Below are positions 9,619 through 18,310 of a stretch of DNA of 64,000 nucleotides, piece by piece. The notes below the pieces were generated by a model. That model saw nothing but the letters and a program-made list of their open reading frames with translations. It did no database searches and was not told the origin of the DNA. Position 1 is the stretch's first letter, and every line of letters starts with the position of its first letter. The DNA is from Pseudomonas cichorii (GTDB lineage: Bacteria > Pseudomonadota > Gammaproteobacteria > Pseudomonadales > Pseudomonadaceae). The DNA lies in NCBI RefSeq assembly GCF_015471405.1, contig NZ_BLVZ01000017.1, positions 1 through 64,000 on the forward strand, in the 5' to 3' direction. The translations under genes and the position numbers were made by a program.

Positions 9619-10911
9619 ATGACAACAGCGCATATGACTTCGGAGTCCGCACCGGTCCGGTCGATGTCCAAAGGCAAGTTATACAAGCTGGTCATTGCGT
9701 CCTCCATTGGCAACGCTCTGGAATGGTTCGACCTGATCGTCTACGGCTTCTTTGCCATGACCATTTCCAAACTGTTTTTCCCCAGTGCCGATGAAACCGT
9801 TTCCTTGCTGATGGCGCTGGGGACTTTTGCGGTGTCCTATCTGATTCGCCCGCTCGGTGCGGCGGTGTTGGGCTCTTATGCAGACCGTGTGGGGCGCAAG
9901 TCTGCAATGCTGGCTTCGATCTGGCTGATGATGCTTGGCACCTTGCTGATCGCCATCATGCCGACCTACGCAAGCATCGGTATCTGGGCACCCATCGGTA
10001 TTTTCCTGGCCCGGCTGATTCAGGGTTTCTCTGCGGGTGGCGAGTTCGGTAGCGCCACGGCCCTGCTTGTGGAGCATGCCCCCAAGCGCAAAGGCCTGAT
10101 GTCCAGTTTCATGTTTGCCAGCCAGGGGCTTAGCGCATTGCTGGCTTCGGGGTTTGGCCTGCTGCTGACCTCGACGCTGACGATCGAGCAACTGGAGTCG
10201 TGGGGCTGGCGGATTCCGTTCCTGTTCGGTCTGTTGATCGGTCCTATCGGCTTGTACATCCGTCGTCATATCGACGAGGCGGGCGAGTTCAAGGAAAGCG
10301 AGCGCAGCCATGCGCCTGTCGGCGAACTGTTCAAGGCTCACAAGTACCGCATGCTGCTGGCAGTGGGTGCGCTGGTGCTGTCTACCTCGGTCAGCTACGT
10401 CATCATCTACATGCCGACCTACGCAGTGAAACAGCTGGGCCTGACTGCTTCCATCGGTTTCGCCGGGACCTTGCTCAGTGGTGTGGTGCTGACGTTGCTC
10501 ACGCCTTTCATCGGTCATCTGTCAGACATTTTCGGGCGTACCCGGATCATGCTGGGTGCCTCGGTCATCTTCATTCTCAGCATCTACCCGGCGTTTTCCT
10601 GGCTGGCGGCTCAGCCGACCCTGATGGCTCTGCTGGCGGTGCTGTTCTGGATGAGTGTGCTCAAGGCGATCTACTTCGGTGGCCTGCCTGCACTCATGGC
10701 TGAGTTGTTCCCGACCCAGGTTCGCGCCACCGGCATGGCCTTGAGTTACAACATCGGTACAACGATTTTCGGCAGCTTCACGCCATTCATCGTGGCCTGG
10801 CTGATTGGCGCTAGTGGCAACAAGCTTGCACCGAGCTTCTACCTGCTGATGACAGGCATGCTCAGCCTCGTGACCCTGTTGGCTATCCGTCGACAGATGA
10901 AAAAGCCCTGA
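9619..10911 (+). CDS. MFS transporter, metabolite:H+ symporter (MHS) type
   Basis: A 430-residue major-facilitator carrier with about 12 hydrophobic segments. The N-terminus SIGNALEWFDLIVYGFFA and the loop 2-3 motif GSYADRVGRKSAM, preceded by SYLIRPLGAAVL, are hallmarks of the metabolite:H+ symporter family (citrate, alpha-ketoglutarate, proline/betaine, shikimate carriers). It probably imports an organic acid or zwitterion across the inner membrane; the substrate cannot be read from sequence. It has its own terminator-like hairpin and is followed on the same strand by an OprD-family porin, suggesting a paired outer- and inner-membrane route for one nutrient. The start has GGAG 8-9 bases upstream. 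Confidence 0.85.
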   Translation: MTTAHMTSESAPVRSMSKGKLYKLVIASSIGNALEWFDLIVYGFFAMTISKLFFPSADETVSLLMALGTFAVSYLIRPLGAAVLGSYADRVGRKSAMLASIWLMMLGTLLIAIMPTYASIGIWAPIGIFLARLIQGFSAGGEFGSATALLVEHAPKRKGLMSSFMFASQGLSALLASGFGLLLTSTLTIEQLESWGWRIPFLFGLLIGPIGLYIRRHIDEAGEFKESERSHAPVGELFKAHKYRMLLAVGALVLSTSVSYVIIYMPTYAVKQLGLTASIGFAGTLLSGVVLTLLTPFIGHLSDIFGRTRIMLGASVIFILSIYPAFSWLAAQPTLMALLAVLFWMSVLKAIYFGGLPALMAELFPTQVRATGMALSYNIGTTIFGSFTPFIVAWLIGASGNKLAPSFYLLMTGMLSLVTLLAIRRQMKKP

Positions 10912-10917
10912 CCGGGC

Positions 10918-10957
10918 GAGCGGTCGATGCTTCAAGGCTCGACCGCCTCTTTATTTC
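10918..10957 (+). terminator. Rho-independent terminator candidate after MFS gene
   Basis: An 8-bp perfect inverted repeat, GCGGTCGA (10920-10927) and TCGACCGC (10939-10946), with an 11-base loop, is followed by CTCTTTATTT. It lies 6 bases after the MFS stop codon. Confidence 0.65.
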
Positions 10958-11091
10958 CTCTTCCTAGAAACATGCTCGACATGTTCGTACGGCGCACTTG
11001 CTCCGACGATCTGGCGCTTGACGCTGCCAGATCCCTTGACTGCCCAGACAGGTCCTGACGACCGCCAACCAAGACGTTTCTGGAGTGGGTT

Positions 11092-12327
11092 ATGTTCGAT
11101 TTGCGATTCAAGTGCGCAGTGGCGGCAGCCGTAGGTGTGTGCGCAACAGGCACGGCCCAGGCTGATTTCTTCGACGACAGCCACCTGACACTGGGCTTGC
11201 GCAACTTTTATGTGGATCGTGATTTCAAGCAGGAGAATGCTCCCAAGTCCCGCACCGGCAGTTGGTCGCAGGGTTTCGATCTGCAATTCAAATCCGGCTA
11301 CACCGAGGGGCCGCTGCAATTCGGTCTGGACCTGGGCAGCGACTTTGCCTATCGCCTTGACGGTGAGAGGGTGCGGGCGCCCGATGGTGCGTTGCCTGTG
11401 CAAACCGATGGCAGCCCGGTACATGACTACAGTCGAGCCAACGCAACCGCCAGGGTTCGTTACTCGAAAACCGAGTTGCGCATCGGCAATCAGCGCCCGA
11501 ACCTGCCGATTGCTTCGTATGATCCGACACGCCAGTTGGTGACCAGCTACGAAGGCGCGATACTGGAGTCCCGTGAGGTCAAGGACCTGACCCTCACAGC
11601 CGGACGCTTCTGGAGCATTACCGGTCGTGAGTCCTCAAACCGCGAAGACCTTTATCTATGGGGTGATTCACCGACCCAGTCCAGCGACGGGCTGAACTTC
11701 GCGGGTGTGAGTTATGCCTTTACGCCGAGCCTGTCGGGTACCTATTTCTACGCCCTGCTCGAAGATATCTATCGTCAGCACTACCTCGGTGTCGCGCACA
11801 AGATGCCTTTGGGCGCGGGCTTCGCGTTGAAGACCGATGTCCGTTATTACAACACCGAAGAAGAAGGCCAGGCGCTTTCCGGGAGGGTCGATAACCGGAC
11901 TTATGGCCTGATGTTCAGCCTGCTCAAGGGCAATCACACGTTCGGCGCAGGTTATCAACGCATGCTCGGGCAGGACACGTTCCCGACCTTCAACAGCTAT
12001 GCGCCCGCGCCTTACCTGATCAACTGGTCGGCGCTGGGTTTCGTCAAACCGGGCGAGCGTTCCTGGCAAGTGCGCTACGACTATGACTTTGCGGGAGTGG
12101 GTGTTCCAGGCTTGAAATGGATGGCCCGCTGGATGGAGGGCAATGACATCAACCTCGGTCAGCAAAGCCACGAAACAGAGCGAACTTCCATCCTCAGTTA
12201 CGTGCAGCAGGACGGTCCGCTCAAAGGGTTCGGCGCCACCTGGATGAACATCGGCGTGAACGTGCGTGACACTTCACAGTACGAAGAGAACCGTTTGATC
12301 CTGACTTACACCGTCAGCCTCTGGTAG
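11092..12327 (+). CDS. OprD-family outer-membrane porin
   Basis: A 411-residue precursor with a signal peptide (MFDLRFKCAVAAAVGVCATGTAQA, cleavage after AQA). The mature sequence has the OprD pattern: FFDDSHLTLGLRNFYVDRDF at the start, an SWSQGFDLQFKSGYTEG segment near residue 60, FGAGYQRMLGQDTFP near residue 285, and a C-terminal Tyr-Thr-Val-Ser-Leu-Trp strand. OprD channels are 18-stranded barrels that let specific amino acids, peptides or carboxylates in. It follows an MHS carrier and precedes a regulator, a peptidase and a dehydrogenase, so the cargo is probably a small acid or amide. The last 14 bp overlap the convergent LysR gene. RBS GGAG. Confidence 0.88.
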   Translation: MFDLRFKCAVAAAVGVCATGTAQADFFDDSHLTLGLRNFYVDRDFKQENAPKSRTGSWSQGFDLQFKSGYTEGPLQFGLDLGSDFAYRLDGERVRAPDGALPVQTDGSPVHDYSRANATARVRYSKTELRIGNQRPNLPIASYDPTRQLVTSYEGAILESREVKDLTLTAGRFWSITGRESSNREDLYLWGDSPTQSSDGLNFAGVSYAFTPSLSGTYFYALLEDIYRQHYLGVAHKMPLGAGFALKTDVRYYNTEEEGQALSGRVDNRTYGLMFSLLKGNHTFGAGYQRMLGQDTFPTFNSYAPAPYLINWSALGFVKPGERSWQVRYDYDFAGVGVPGLKWMARWMEGNDINLGQQSHETERTSILSYVQQDGPLKGFGATWMNIGVNVRDTSQYEENRLILTYTVSLW

Positions 12328-13234
12328 CCGCTGGCTTGCTCACAGTCAGCAACTGCTCTTCCAGAAAACTGAGGAAGTAACGCTGCAGCACCGGCAGCTT
12401 GCGGCCGGCCATGATCTGGACCTGCAGGCTGCGCTGACGCAACTGTGGGTCGCTCATGGGGATCAGTACCAGATTGTCACGGCCTGTCGCGCCACTGACC
12501 GTTGCCGTGCCGCACAGCGCAATGACATCTCGCGAGTAACGGACAATCGTATAGATCGCCCCCAGCGACTGGCTGGTATAAGTCGGAACCACATTGATCC
12601 CATGCAGATTGCAGGCGATGTCGAACAGATAGCGAATGGTCGAACCGGGCTGGGACAGGGCCAGCGGATACTCGCGCAGGTCCTGCACGGTCAATGATTC
12701 GCGCGTGGCCAGTGGATGGCTGGCGGGCATCAGGGCGCTGATCGGCGATTCACAGCTCAGGGCGATTTCGACGCCCATGGTGGGGGTCAGGCTGAAGGTC
12801 AGGGCGATATCCACTGCACCGTCCTTGACCAGTTGCGAGGCACGCGCCGAGTCCACGACCTGCATGTCAAAGCTTGCACCCGGATGAAAGTTGCGAAACT
12901 CCGCCGTCACTCTGGGCAGAAACTCCCACGCCATACCTTCCGGACATGCCAGCGCGATCTTGTGTTGCTGCAAGGTGTTCACGCCGCGCATTTCAGCGAT
13001 CACGTTCTTGACTTCCAGCACATTGCGGGTGGCATAAGCGAGCAGCAGTTCGCCGGGCTCCGTCAACTGCATGCCTCTGGGTTTACGCTCGAACAGTTGC
13101 AGCCCCAGCGTATCTTCCAGATTGCTGATCTGCCGACTGACCGCCGAGACCGCAACATGCAGTTCTTCAGCGGCTGCGGAAAGCGAACCGGTCTTGGCCA
13201 CGCTATGGAAGTAGCGCAAGGGCAGATCGTGCAT
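12314..13234 (-). CDS. LysR-family transcriptional regulator
   Basis: A 306-residue LysR regulator with the N-terminal winged helix-turn-helix (LRYFHSVAKTGSLSAAAEEL, then AVSRQISNLEDTLGLQLFER around residues 30-52) and a periplasmic-binding-like effector domain. GGAG precedes ATG 13234. It is divergent from the M20 peptidase gene, sharing a 175-bp intergenic region, and convergent with the OprD porin, overlapping it by 14 bp. LysR proteins often control their divergent neighbour, so the peptidase and dehydrogenase are the likely targets. The inducer is unknown. Confidence 0.9.
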   Translation of the reverse strand: MHDLPLRYFHSVAKTGSLSAAAEELHVAVSAVSRQISNLEDTLGLQLFERKPRGMQLTEPGELLLAYATRNVLEVKNVIAEMRGVNTLQQHKIALACPEGMAWEFLPRVTAEFRNFHPGASFDMQVVDSARASQLVKDGAVDIALTFSLTPTMGVEIALSCESPISALMPASHPLATRESLTVQDLREYPLALSQPGSTIRYLFDIACNLHGINVVPTYTSQSLGAIYTIVRYSRDVIALCGTATVSGATGRDNLVLIPMSDPQLRQRSLQVQIMAGRKLPVLQRYFLSFLEEQLLTVSKPAATRG

Positions 13235-13409
13235 GCGGGGCTCCGTTTCTGCCTCAGTAATGTGCAGGTCTGGTTTGTCCTGAAAGCAATGATGCTTTGA
13301 GAACTTGATAATTGTTGCAAGTCAGGTGGCAACGTTACCCTGCATTTCATCGTCGGTCGAGCGCCCTTTTTCGACTCCCGACGCCGAATGCCTGGTCAAA
13401 GGAACCTCA

Positions 13410-14819
13410 ATGCCTAGCCCCGATTTGAATACCCGAGCACACGCCATCGCCCTTGCCGCCCAGAACCTGAGCAGCGGTGTCTTTCTTGAAGATCTGAACC
13501 GCCGGGTCGCCCGGCGCACCGAAAGCCAGAACCCTGAATGTGCTGCGCAATTGCGCGATTACCTGCTTGGCGAGGTGCAACCGCTGCTGACCGAACTGGG
13601 GTTCGCATGCCGTCTTGTCGAGAATCCTCAACCCGGCAAGCCGCCGCTGCTGTTCGCCCGACGTATCGAAGACCCGGCCTTGCTCACGCTGCTGACCTAC
13701 GGGCATGGCGACGTCACCAGCGGCCAGGACGAACTTTGGCAGGAAGGCACCGCGCCCTGGCAAATCAGCGTCAAGGACGGGCGCATCTATGGCCGTGGCA
13801 CTGCCGATAACAAAGGTCAGCACAGCATCAACCTGGCGGCGCTGGAAGCGGTCCTGAAAGCGCGCAATGGACGCTTGGGTTTCAATCTGAAAATCATTTT
13901 CGAGATGAGCGAAGAGGTGGGCTCTCCCGGTCTTGAACAGGCATGCCGTGAAAACGCCGAAGAATTGAGCGCCGACCTGTTTCTGGCTTCCGATGGGCCG
14001 CGGGTACGCCATGACCTGCCGACACTGTTTCTCGGCTCTCGGGGTGTCTGCCAGTTCCGGCTGAGCCTGGACACCGGCAATGGCAGCCGACACTCTGGCA
14101 ATTGGGGCGGCATCATCACCAACCCGGCGATTGTGCTGGGGCATGCGCTGGCCAGTCTGGTGTCCGCCAAAGGGCAGTTGCAGGTCGACTTTCTGCGACC
14201 TGCGCCGATGCCCGAGCATGTCTCTGCGTTGATTCGCGACTTGCCGGTGGGCGGGGAAAGTTTCGACCCGACGCTTAACCCTGAGTGGGGCGAACCGGGA
14301 CTGACAACCGGCGAGAAACTGTTCGGCTGCAATGCGCTGGAAGTGGTCGGTCTGTCATCGGGCAACACGGTCAAGGTGATCGGCGCGATTCCGGGGCGGG
14401 CTGAAGCGGTCTGCCAATTACGTTTTGTCGAAGGGACCGACTGGCAATCGCTGGCGGGCAACCTGCGTCAGCATCTGGATAGCCTTGGCTTTCAGGATGT
14501 TCAGGTGCAGATCGACGGCGGCTATGCCGCGACCCGCCTGGACCCGCGTCACCCGTGGGTGGGCTTTGTGCAGCAATCGGTCAGCAAGAGCCTGGGTGAG
14601 CCGGTGAGCATTTTGCCGAACCTCGGGGGGACCATTCCCAACCATTGCTTTGCCGATGTATTGGGGCTGCCGACGGTCTGGCTGCCGCATTCCTATCCTT
14701 CCTGCAAACAGCACGCGCCCGATGAGCACTTGCTCGAAAGCATCGTCGAACAAGGCCTCAAGGCTGCTGCCGGATTGTTCTGGGACCTTGGCGAAAACCC
14801 GGATTTGTTGCGCCAGTAA
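13410..14819 (+). CDS. M20-family metallopeptidase/amidohydrolase
   Basis: A 469-residue M20 hydrolase; members are zinc-dependent exopeptidases, deacylases or amidohydrolases acting in the cytoplasm. Metal-site motifs are intact: YGHGDVTSG (first His), GRGTADNKGQH (bridging Asp), MSEEVGSPG (catalytic Glu pair) and C-terminal SYPSCKQHAPDEHL (last His). The frame is open from 13305, but ATG 13410 has AAGGAA 6 bases upstream and gives a normal N-terminus. Next to a porin, an MHS carrier and a 3-hydroxyisobutyrate dehydrogenase homologue, it probably hydrolyses an imported amide or dipeptide. The exact substrate is not evident. Confidence 0.85.
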   Translation: MPSPDLNTRAHAIALAAQNLSSGVFLEDLNRRVARRTESQNPECAAQLRDYLLGEVQPLLTELGFACRLVENPQPGKPPLLFARRIEDPALLTLLTYGHGDVTSGQDELWQEGTAPWQISVKDGRIYGRGTADNKGQHSINLAALEAVLKARNGRLGFNLKIIFEMSEEVGSPGLEQACRENAEELSADLFLASDGPRVRHDLPTLFLGSRGVCQFRLSLDTGNGSRHSGNWGGIITNPAIVLGHALASLVSAKGQLQVDFLRPAPMPEHVSALIRDLPVGGESFDPTLNPEWGEPGLTTGEKLFGCNALEVVGLSSGNTVKVIGAIPGRAEAVCQLRFVEGTDWQSLAGNLRQHLDSLGFQDVQVQIDGGYAATRLDPRHPWVGFVQQSVSKSLGEPVSILPNLGGTIPNHCFADVLGLPTVWLPHSYPSCKQHAPDEHLLESIVEQGLKAAAGLFWDLGENPDLLRQ

Positions 14820-14918
14820 CGGATCGAAACCGTCTGCAATGTGAGCGCGTTAATCCCCTGGCAGGCCTCTTCTATACTCGATGTATTTCGAGCTGACGAC
14901 CTGCCAAGGAGAACAACA

Positions 14919-15806
14919 ATGAAAATCGCATTTATCGGCCTGGGCAACATGGGAGCACCCATGGCGCGCAACCTGATTCAGGCCGGTCATCAGTTGCATG
15001 TGTGTGACCTGAACAAGACCGTACTGGCCGAGCTTGCCGCCCTGGGCGCAAGTATTCGTGAAACCCCGAAACATGCCGCTCAGGGCAGCGAGCTGGTCAT
15101 CACCATGCTGCCCGCCGCAGTCCACGTGCGCAGCGTTTATCTGGGGGAAGATGGCGTGCTGGCGGGTATTGCTGCCGGTGTGCCGGCCGTTGATTGCAGC
15201 ACCATCGATCCACAGACCATACGTGAAATCTCCAGCATTGCAGGCAAGCAAGGCGTGGTGGTGGGCGATGCGCCGGTTTCCGGTGGAACCGCTGGCGCTC
15301 AGGCCGGGACGCTGACGTTCATGGTCGGCGGGACTGCCGCACACTTTGCCGTGCTCAAGCCGGTGCTGTCACAGATGGGCCGCAACATCGTGCATTGCGG
15401 GGATGTCGGTACCGGACAGATCGCCAAGATCTGCAACAACATGCTGTTGGCCATTTCCATGATCGGCATTTCCGAAGCCATGGCACTGGGCAATTCGCTG
15501 GGGATCGATACTCAGGTGCTTGCCGGGATCATCAACAGTTCGACCGGGCGTTGCTGGAGTTCGGAGTTCTATAACCCCTGGCCCGGGATCGTGGAAACCG
15601 CACCGGCTTCGCGAGGGTACACCGGCGGTTTTGGCGCAGAGCTGATGCTCAAGGACCTGGGCCTGGCAACCGAAGCCGCCAAGGCAGCGCATCAGCCGGT
15701 GATCCTTGGTGCCCTTGCCCAGCAGCTTTATCAGGCGATGAGTCTGCGGGGTGATGGCAACAAGGATTTTTCAGCGATAGTCGAGGGGTATCTGAGGAAG
15801 GAGTAA
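14919..15806 (+). CDS. mmsB: 3-hydroxyisobutyrate dehydrogenase-family oxidoreductase (MmsB-like)
   Basis: A 295-residue beta-hydroxyacid dehydrogenase. The NAD(P)-binding fingerprint FIGLGNMGAPMARNL is at residues 4-18, substrate motif DAPVSGGTAGAQAGTL near residue 120, and the catalytic lysine in GQIAKICNNML near residue 170. The segment FYNPWPGIVETAPASRGYTGGF matches the 3-hydroxyisobutyrate dehydrogenase (MmsB) subgroup better than tartronate semialdehyde reductase. No mmsA lies beside it, so the natural substrate could be another beta-hydroxyacid made downstream of the M20 hydrolase. ATG 14919 is chosen for its AAGGAG ribosome site; an upstream frame from 14841 is not supported. Confidence 0.8.
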   Translation: MKIAFIGLGNMGAPMARNLIQAGHQLHVCDLNKTVLAELAALGASIRETPKHAAQGSELVITMLPAAVHVRSVYLGEDGVLAGIAAGVPAVDCSTIDPQTIREISSIAGKQGVVVGDAPVSGGTAGAQAGTLTFMVGGTAAHFAVLKPVLSQMGRNIVHCGDVGTGQIAKICNNMLLAISMIGISEAMALGNSLGIDTQVLAGIINSSTGRCWSSEFYNPWPGIVETAPASRGYTGGFGAELMLKDLGLATEAAKAAHQPVILGALAQQLYQAMSLRGDGNKDFSAIVEGYLRKE

Positions 15807-15823
15807 AGCGCAGCCCGCAGGGC

Positions 15824-16030
15824 TCAAGCCACCATCGAATCCAGTGAGCGGTCGACCATGGCCTTGGCCATTTGCGCCAGATGCATGATCGAGATTGTCA
15901 GGTCATGGTTATGACTTTCACTGGCTTCATTGGCGGTGGCAATGATGCAACGCAGCAGATCGGAAGCGAGGTTGAGTACATCCTGCTGGCTGAGGGCTTC
16001 GTTGACGATGAACGGTTTTATGTCGGGCAT
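15824..16030 (-). CDS. Small uncharacterised protein, DUF3077-like
   Basis: A 68-residue acidic protein starting MPDIKPFIVNEALSQQDVLN if ATG 16030 is used; an upstream ATG at 16093 would give 89 residues with an atypical leader. The layout, a short FIVNEALSQQDVLNLASDLL helix and a C-terminal HLAQMAKAMVDRSLDSMV helix, resembles the small DUF3077 proteins that are numerous in Pseudomonas, whose function is not established. No signal peptide or membrane segment. It is convergent with the dehydrogenase, 17 bp from its stop. Family membership is judged by eye and is uncertain. Confidence 0.5.
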   Translation of the reverse strand: MPDIKPFIVNEALSQQDVLNLASDLLRCIIATANEASESHNHDLTISIMHLAQMAKAMVDRSLDSMVA

Positions 16031-16223
16031 GGGCAACTCGAAGGTGAATGAAGCAGGTCGCAAGAGCCTAGAGAGGCCGATTCCGTGGCGCAATAGGGCG
16101 TGACCTTCTCGGAAACTTCACTCAGCAGAGGAAGAGCCATCCCGCCAGCGAGACAGGGAATCTCTGGCAAGCAGAGAGTGGTTCTCCTCATTTGTCACAT
16201 CTTGTCCAACCTTTGTGAATGTA

Positions 16224-16242
16224 GATGCATACGATTCTCTTT
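16224..16242 (-). promoter_or_regulatory. Possible Fur box upstream of TonB receptor
   Basis: Read on the minus strand the site is AAAGAGAATCGTATGCATC, about 12 of 19 matches to the Fur consensus AATGATAATCATTATCATT. It lies 27 bp before the receptor start, in the position expected for iron repression. Confidence 0.4.
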
Positions 16243-16269
16243 TACTTCTTTGAATCGTAAGGACGTTCC

Positions 16270-18246
16270 ATGCATTCTCCTCTCCGTCTACGGCCTTCAG
16301 CTGTAATGATCAAACTTGCGCTGGCGTGTCTGGCTTCGGGTCAGGTGCATGCACAAGAGCAGGCCACAACCGAAGAGTCGGCCAATGTGCTGTCGATTGC
16401 AGACGTGGTGGTAACGGCTGCCGGTTATGAGCAGAACCTGGAGGATGCACCCGCCTCGATGACCGTCATTTCCGGTGACGATCTGCGCAAGAAATCCTTT
16501 CGTGATCTGACCGATGCGGTGCGTGATGTCGAAGGTGTCACGGTCAACGGTGGGGCCAACGAGACGGATATTTCCATTCGTGGCATGCCTGCCGATTACA
16601 CGCTGATCCTGGTGGACGGCAAGCGCCAGAGCGCTCGCGAATCCCGGGTCAACGGCAACAGCGGCTACGAACAGAGTTTCATTCCGCCTGCCGAAGCCAT
16701 CGAGCGAATCGAAGTGGTACGCGGCCCGATGTCTTCGCTGTACGGCTCCGATGCCATCGGTGGCGTCATCAATATCATCACCCGCAAGGTGACGCCGGAG
16801 TGGGGCGGTTCGATCACCTACGATTACTCGGCCCGTCAGCACAGCGATCAGGGCAATGCTCGCCAGACCCAGTTCTACCTCAGCGGCCCGATCAAGGAAG
16901 ACCTGCTGGGCTTGCAGGTCTGGGGACGTTATCTGGATCGTCAGGCTGACGACGATATCGAACAAACCAACGGCTTCAGCAAGGCAGACCACCGTGACCT
17001 CACGGCGCGTCTGGCGATTACCCCGAACGCCGACCACGAGATCCAGCTGGAAGCCGGTGCAACCCGCCTGAAAAACGGCGATGGCCTGAGTGCGAATTGG
17101 GCGACCCGCGAGCAGGAAAACAACCGCGATCACTGGTCTATTTCCCACCAGGGCCGCTGGGGCTGGGCGACTTCCGATGTGTCGCTGGCCTACGAGAAAT
17201 CCAGCCGTGAAGGTCTGGCCGACTCGACCCAGACCGATGTGCTGGGCCGCAAGCCTGAGGTCGAGAACACCGTATTCGACGCCAAGCTGGTGATGCCGAC
17301 CGAGCACAACATCACCACGGTTGGTATGCAGTGGAACGACACCACCGTCACCGACTGGAACCAGGGCCTGGGTGATCGCAGGAACTACGAGTTCTCCGTT
17401 GTGCAGAGGGCGCTGTTCGCCGAAAACGAATGGTCGATGACCGATACGTTCTCTTTGACCACTGGCCTGCGCATGGACGACCACGAACAGTACGGCGTGC
17501 ATTTCAGCCCGCGGGTCTATGGTGTGTGGCGTGCGACGGATGACTGGACATTCAAGGGCGGTGTCGCCCGTGGCTTCAAGGCACCTGAAGTGCGTGCCGT
17601 GGTTCCGGGATACTCCTACCTGCGACGCAACCGTTTCGTGATGTTCGGCAACCCGGACCTCAAGCCGGAAACCAGCACCAACTACGAACTGTCGGCGCTG
17701 TGGTCCAACCGCAATAACCTGTCGGCTGGTGCGACCGTTTTCTACAACGACTTCCAGGACAAACTGTCGACTGTGACCACCACAGAGGTCTGGAACGGTT
17801 TCACCGTAATGGACCGGGTCAACGTCGATAAAGCGGTCATCCAGGGCGTCGAGCTGAATGGTCGCTGGGATGTGACATCGGCCGTCGCGATCAAGGGTAA
17901 CTTCACCTACACCGACTCAGAGCAGAAGAGCGGCGCCAACGCTGGCGCGCCACTGGCCCTGACGCCGGAGCGCAAGGCCAACCTGCGTGCCGAATGGCAA
18001 TTGAACGACCGCACTCAACTGTGGGCGGCGACCAATTACTACGGCAAGGAATACGGCAACACCATCACCGACGAAGCGTCACCGGCTTACACCACGGCTG
18101 ACTTTGGCGGGTCTTATGAACTGACCAAAAATGTCTCGCTCAATGGCGCGCTGTATAACGTGACCGACCGACGTCTGGATGACGAAACCTATGGCACCGT
18201 CAACTATGGCCGTACGTTGTGGGCGAGTACGACAGTGCGGTTCTGA
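16270..18246 (+). CDS. TonB-dependent outer-membrane receptor, CirA/IrgA-like
   Basis: A 658-residue TonB-dependent receptor for energised uptake of an iron chelate. A signal peptide ends at VHA; the TonB box region is IADVVVTAAG; the plug domain carries APASMTVISGDDL, SIRGMPADYTLILVDGKR and VVRGPMSSLYGSDAIGGVIN; the barrel ends with the expected C-terminal Phe (TTVRF). Length and motifs fit the CirA/IrgA group (ferric catecholates and their breakdown products) more than FepA/PfeA, which are about 100 residues longer. Two-component genes lie convergently downstream, recalling the P. aeruginosa PfeR-PfeS/PfeA arrangement. RBS AAGGA precedes ATG 16270. Ligand is inferred, not known. Confidence 0.88.
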   Translation: MHSPLRLRPSAVMIKLALACLASGQVHAQEQATTEESANVLSIADVVVTAAGYEQNLEDAPASMTVISGDDLRKKSFRDLTDAVRDVEGVTVNGGANETDISIRGMPADYTLILVDGKRQSARESRVNGNSGYEQSFIPPAEAIERIEVVRGPMSSLYGSDAIGGVINIITRKVTPEWGGSITYDYSARQHSDQGNARQTQFYLSGPIKEDLLGLQVWGRYLDRQADDDIEQTNGFSKADHRDLTARLAITPNADHEIQLEAGATRLKNGDGLSANWATREQENNRDHWSISHQGRWGWATSDVSLAYEKSSREGLADSTQTDVLGRKPEVENTVFDAKLVMPTEHNITTVGMQWNDTTVTDWNQGLGDRRNYEFSVVQRALFAENEWSMTDTFSLTTGLRMDDHEQYGVHFSPRVYGVWRATDDWTFKGGVARGFKAPEVRAVVPGYSYLRRNRFVMFGNPDLKPETSTNYELSALWSNRNNLSAGATVFYNDFQDKLSTVTTTEVWNGFTVMDRVNVDKAVIQGVELNGRWDVTSAVAIKGNFTYTDSEQKSGANAGAPLALTPERKANLRAEWQLNDRTQLWAATNYYGKEYGNTITDEASPAYTTADFGGSYELTKNVSLNGALYNVTDRRLDDETYGTVNYGRTLWASTTVRF

Positions 18247-18253
18247 TTGAGCT

Positions 18254-18310
18254 TTTCGCGAATGAATTCGCTCCCACGGCGAGCGGGGTAGGAGCGAATT
18301 TATTCGCGAA
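18254..18310. repeat. REP palindrome pair
   Basis: Two inverted REP units, TTCGCGAATGAATTCGCTCC (18254-18273) and the mirror arm GGAGCGAATTTATTCGCGAA (18291-18310). The downstream arm contains the histidine kinase stop codon and its last two codons. The pair sits between convergent genes. Confidence 0.85.

Noticed and set aside
9383..9622. 79-codon frame between recD and the MFS gene
   Set aside because: No ribosome site, crosses a palindrome, and overlaps the MFS start; composition is not protein-like.
16100..16306. 68-codon frame before the TonB-dependent receptor
   Set aside because: Runs through the receptor's promoter and ribosome site; no motif.
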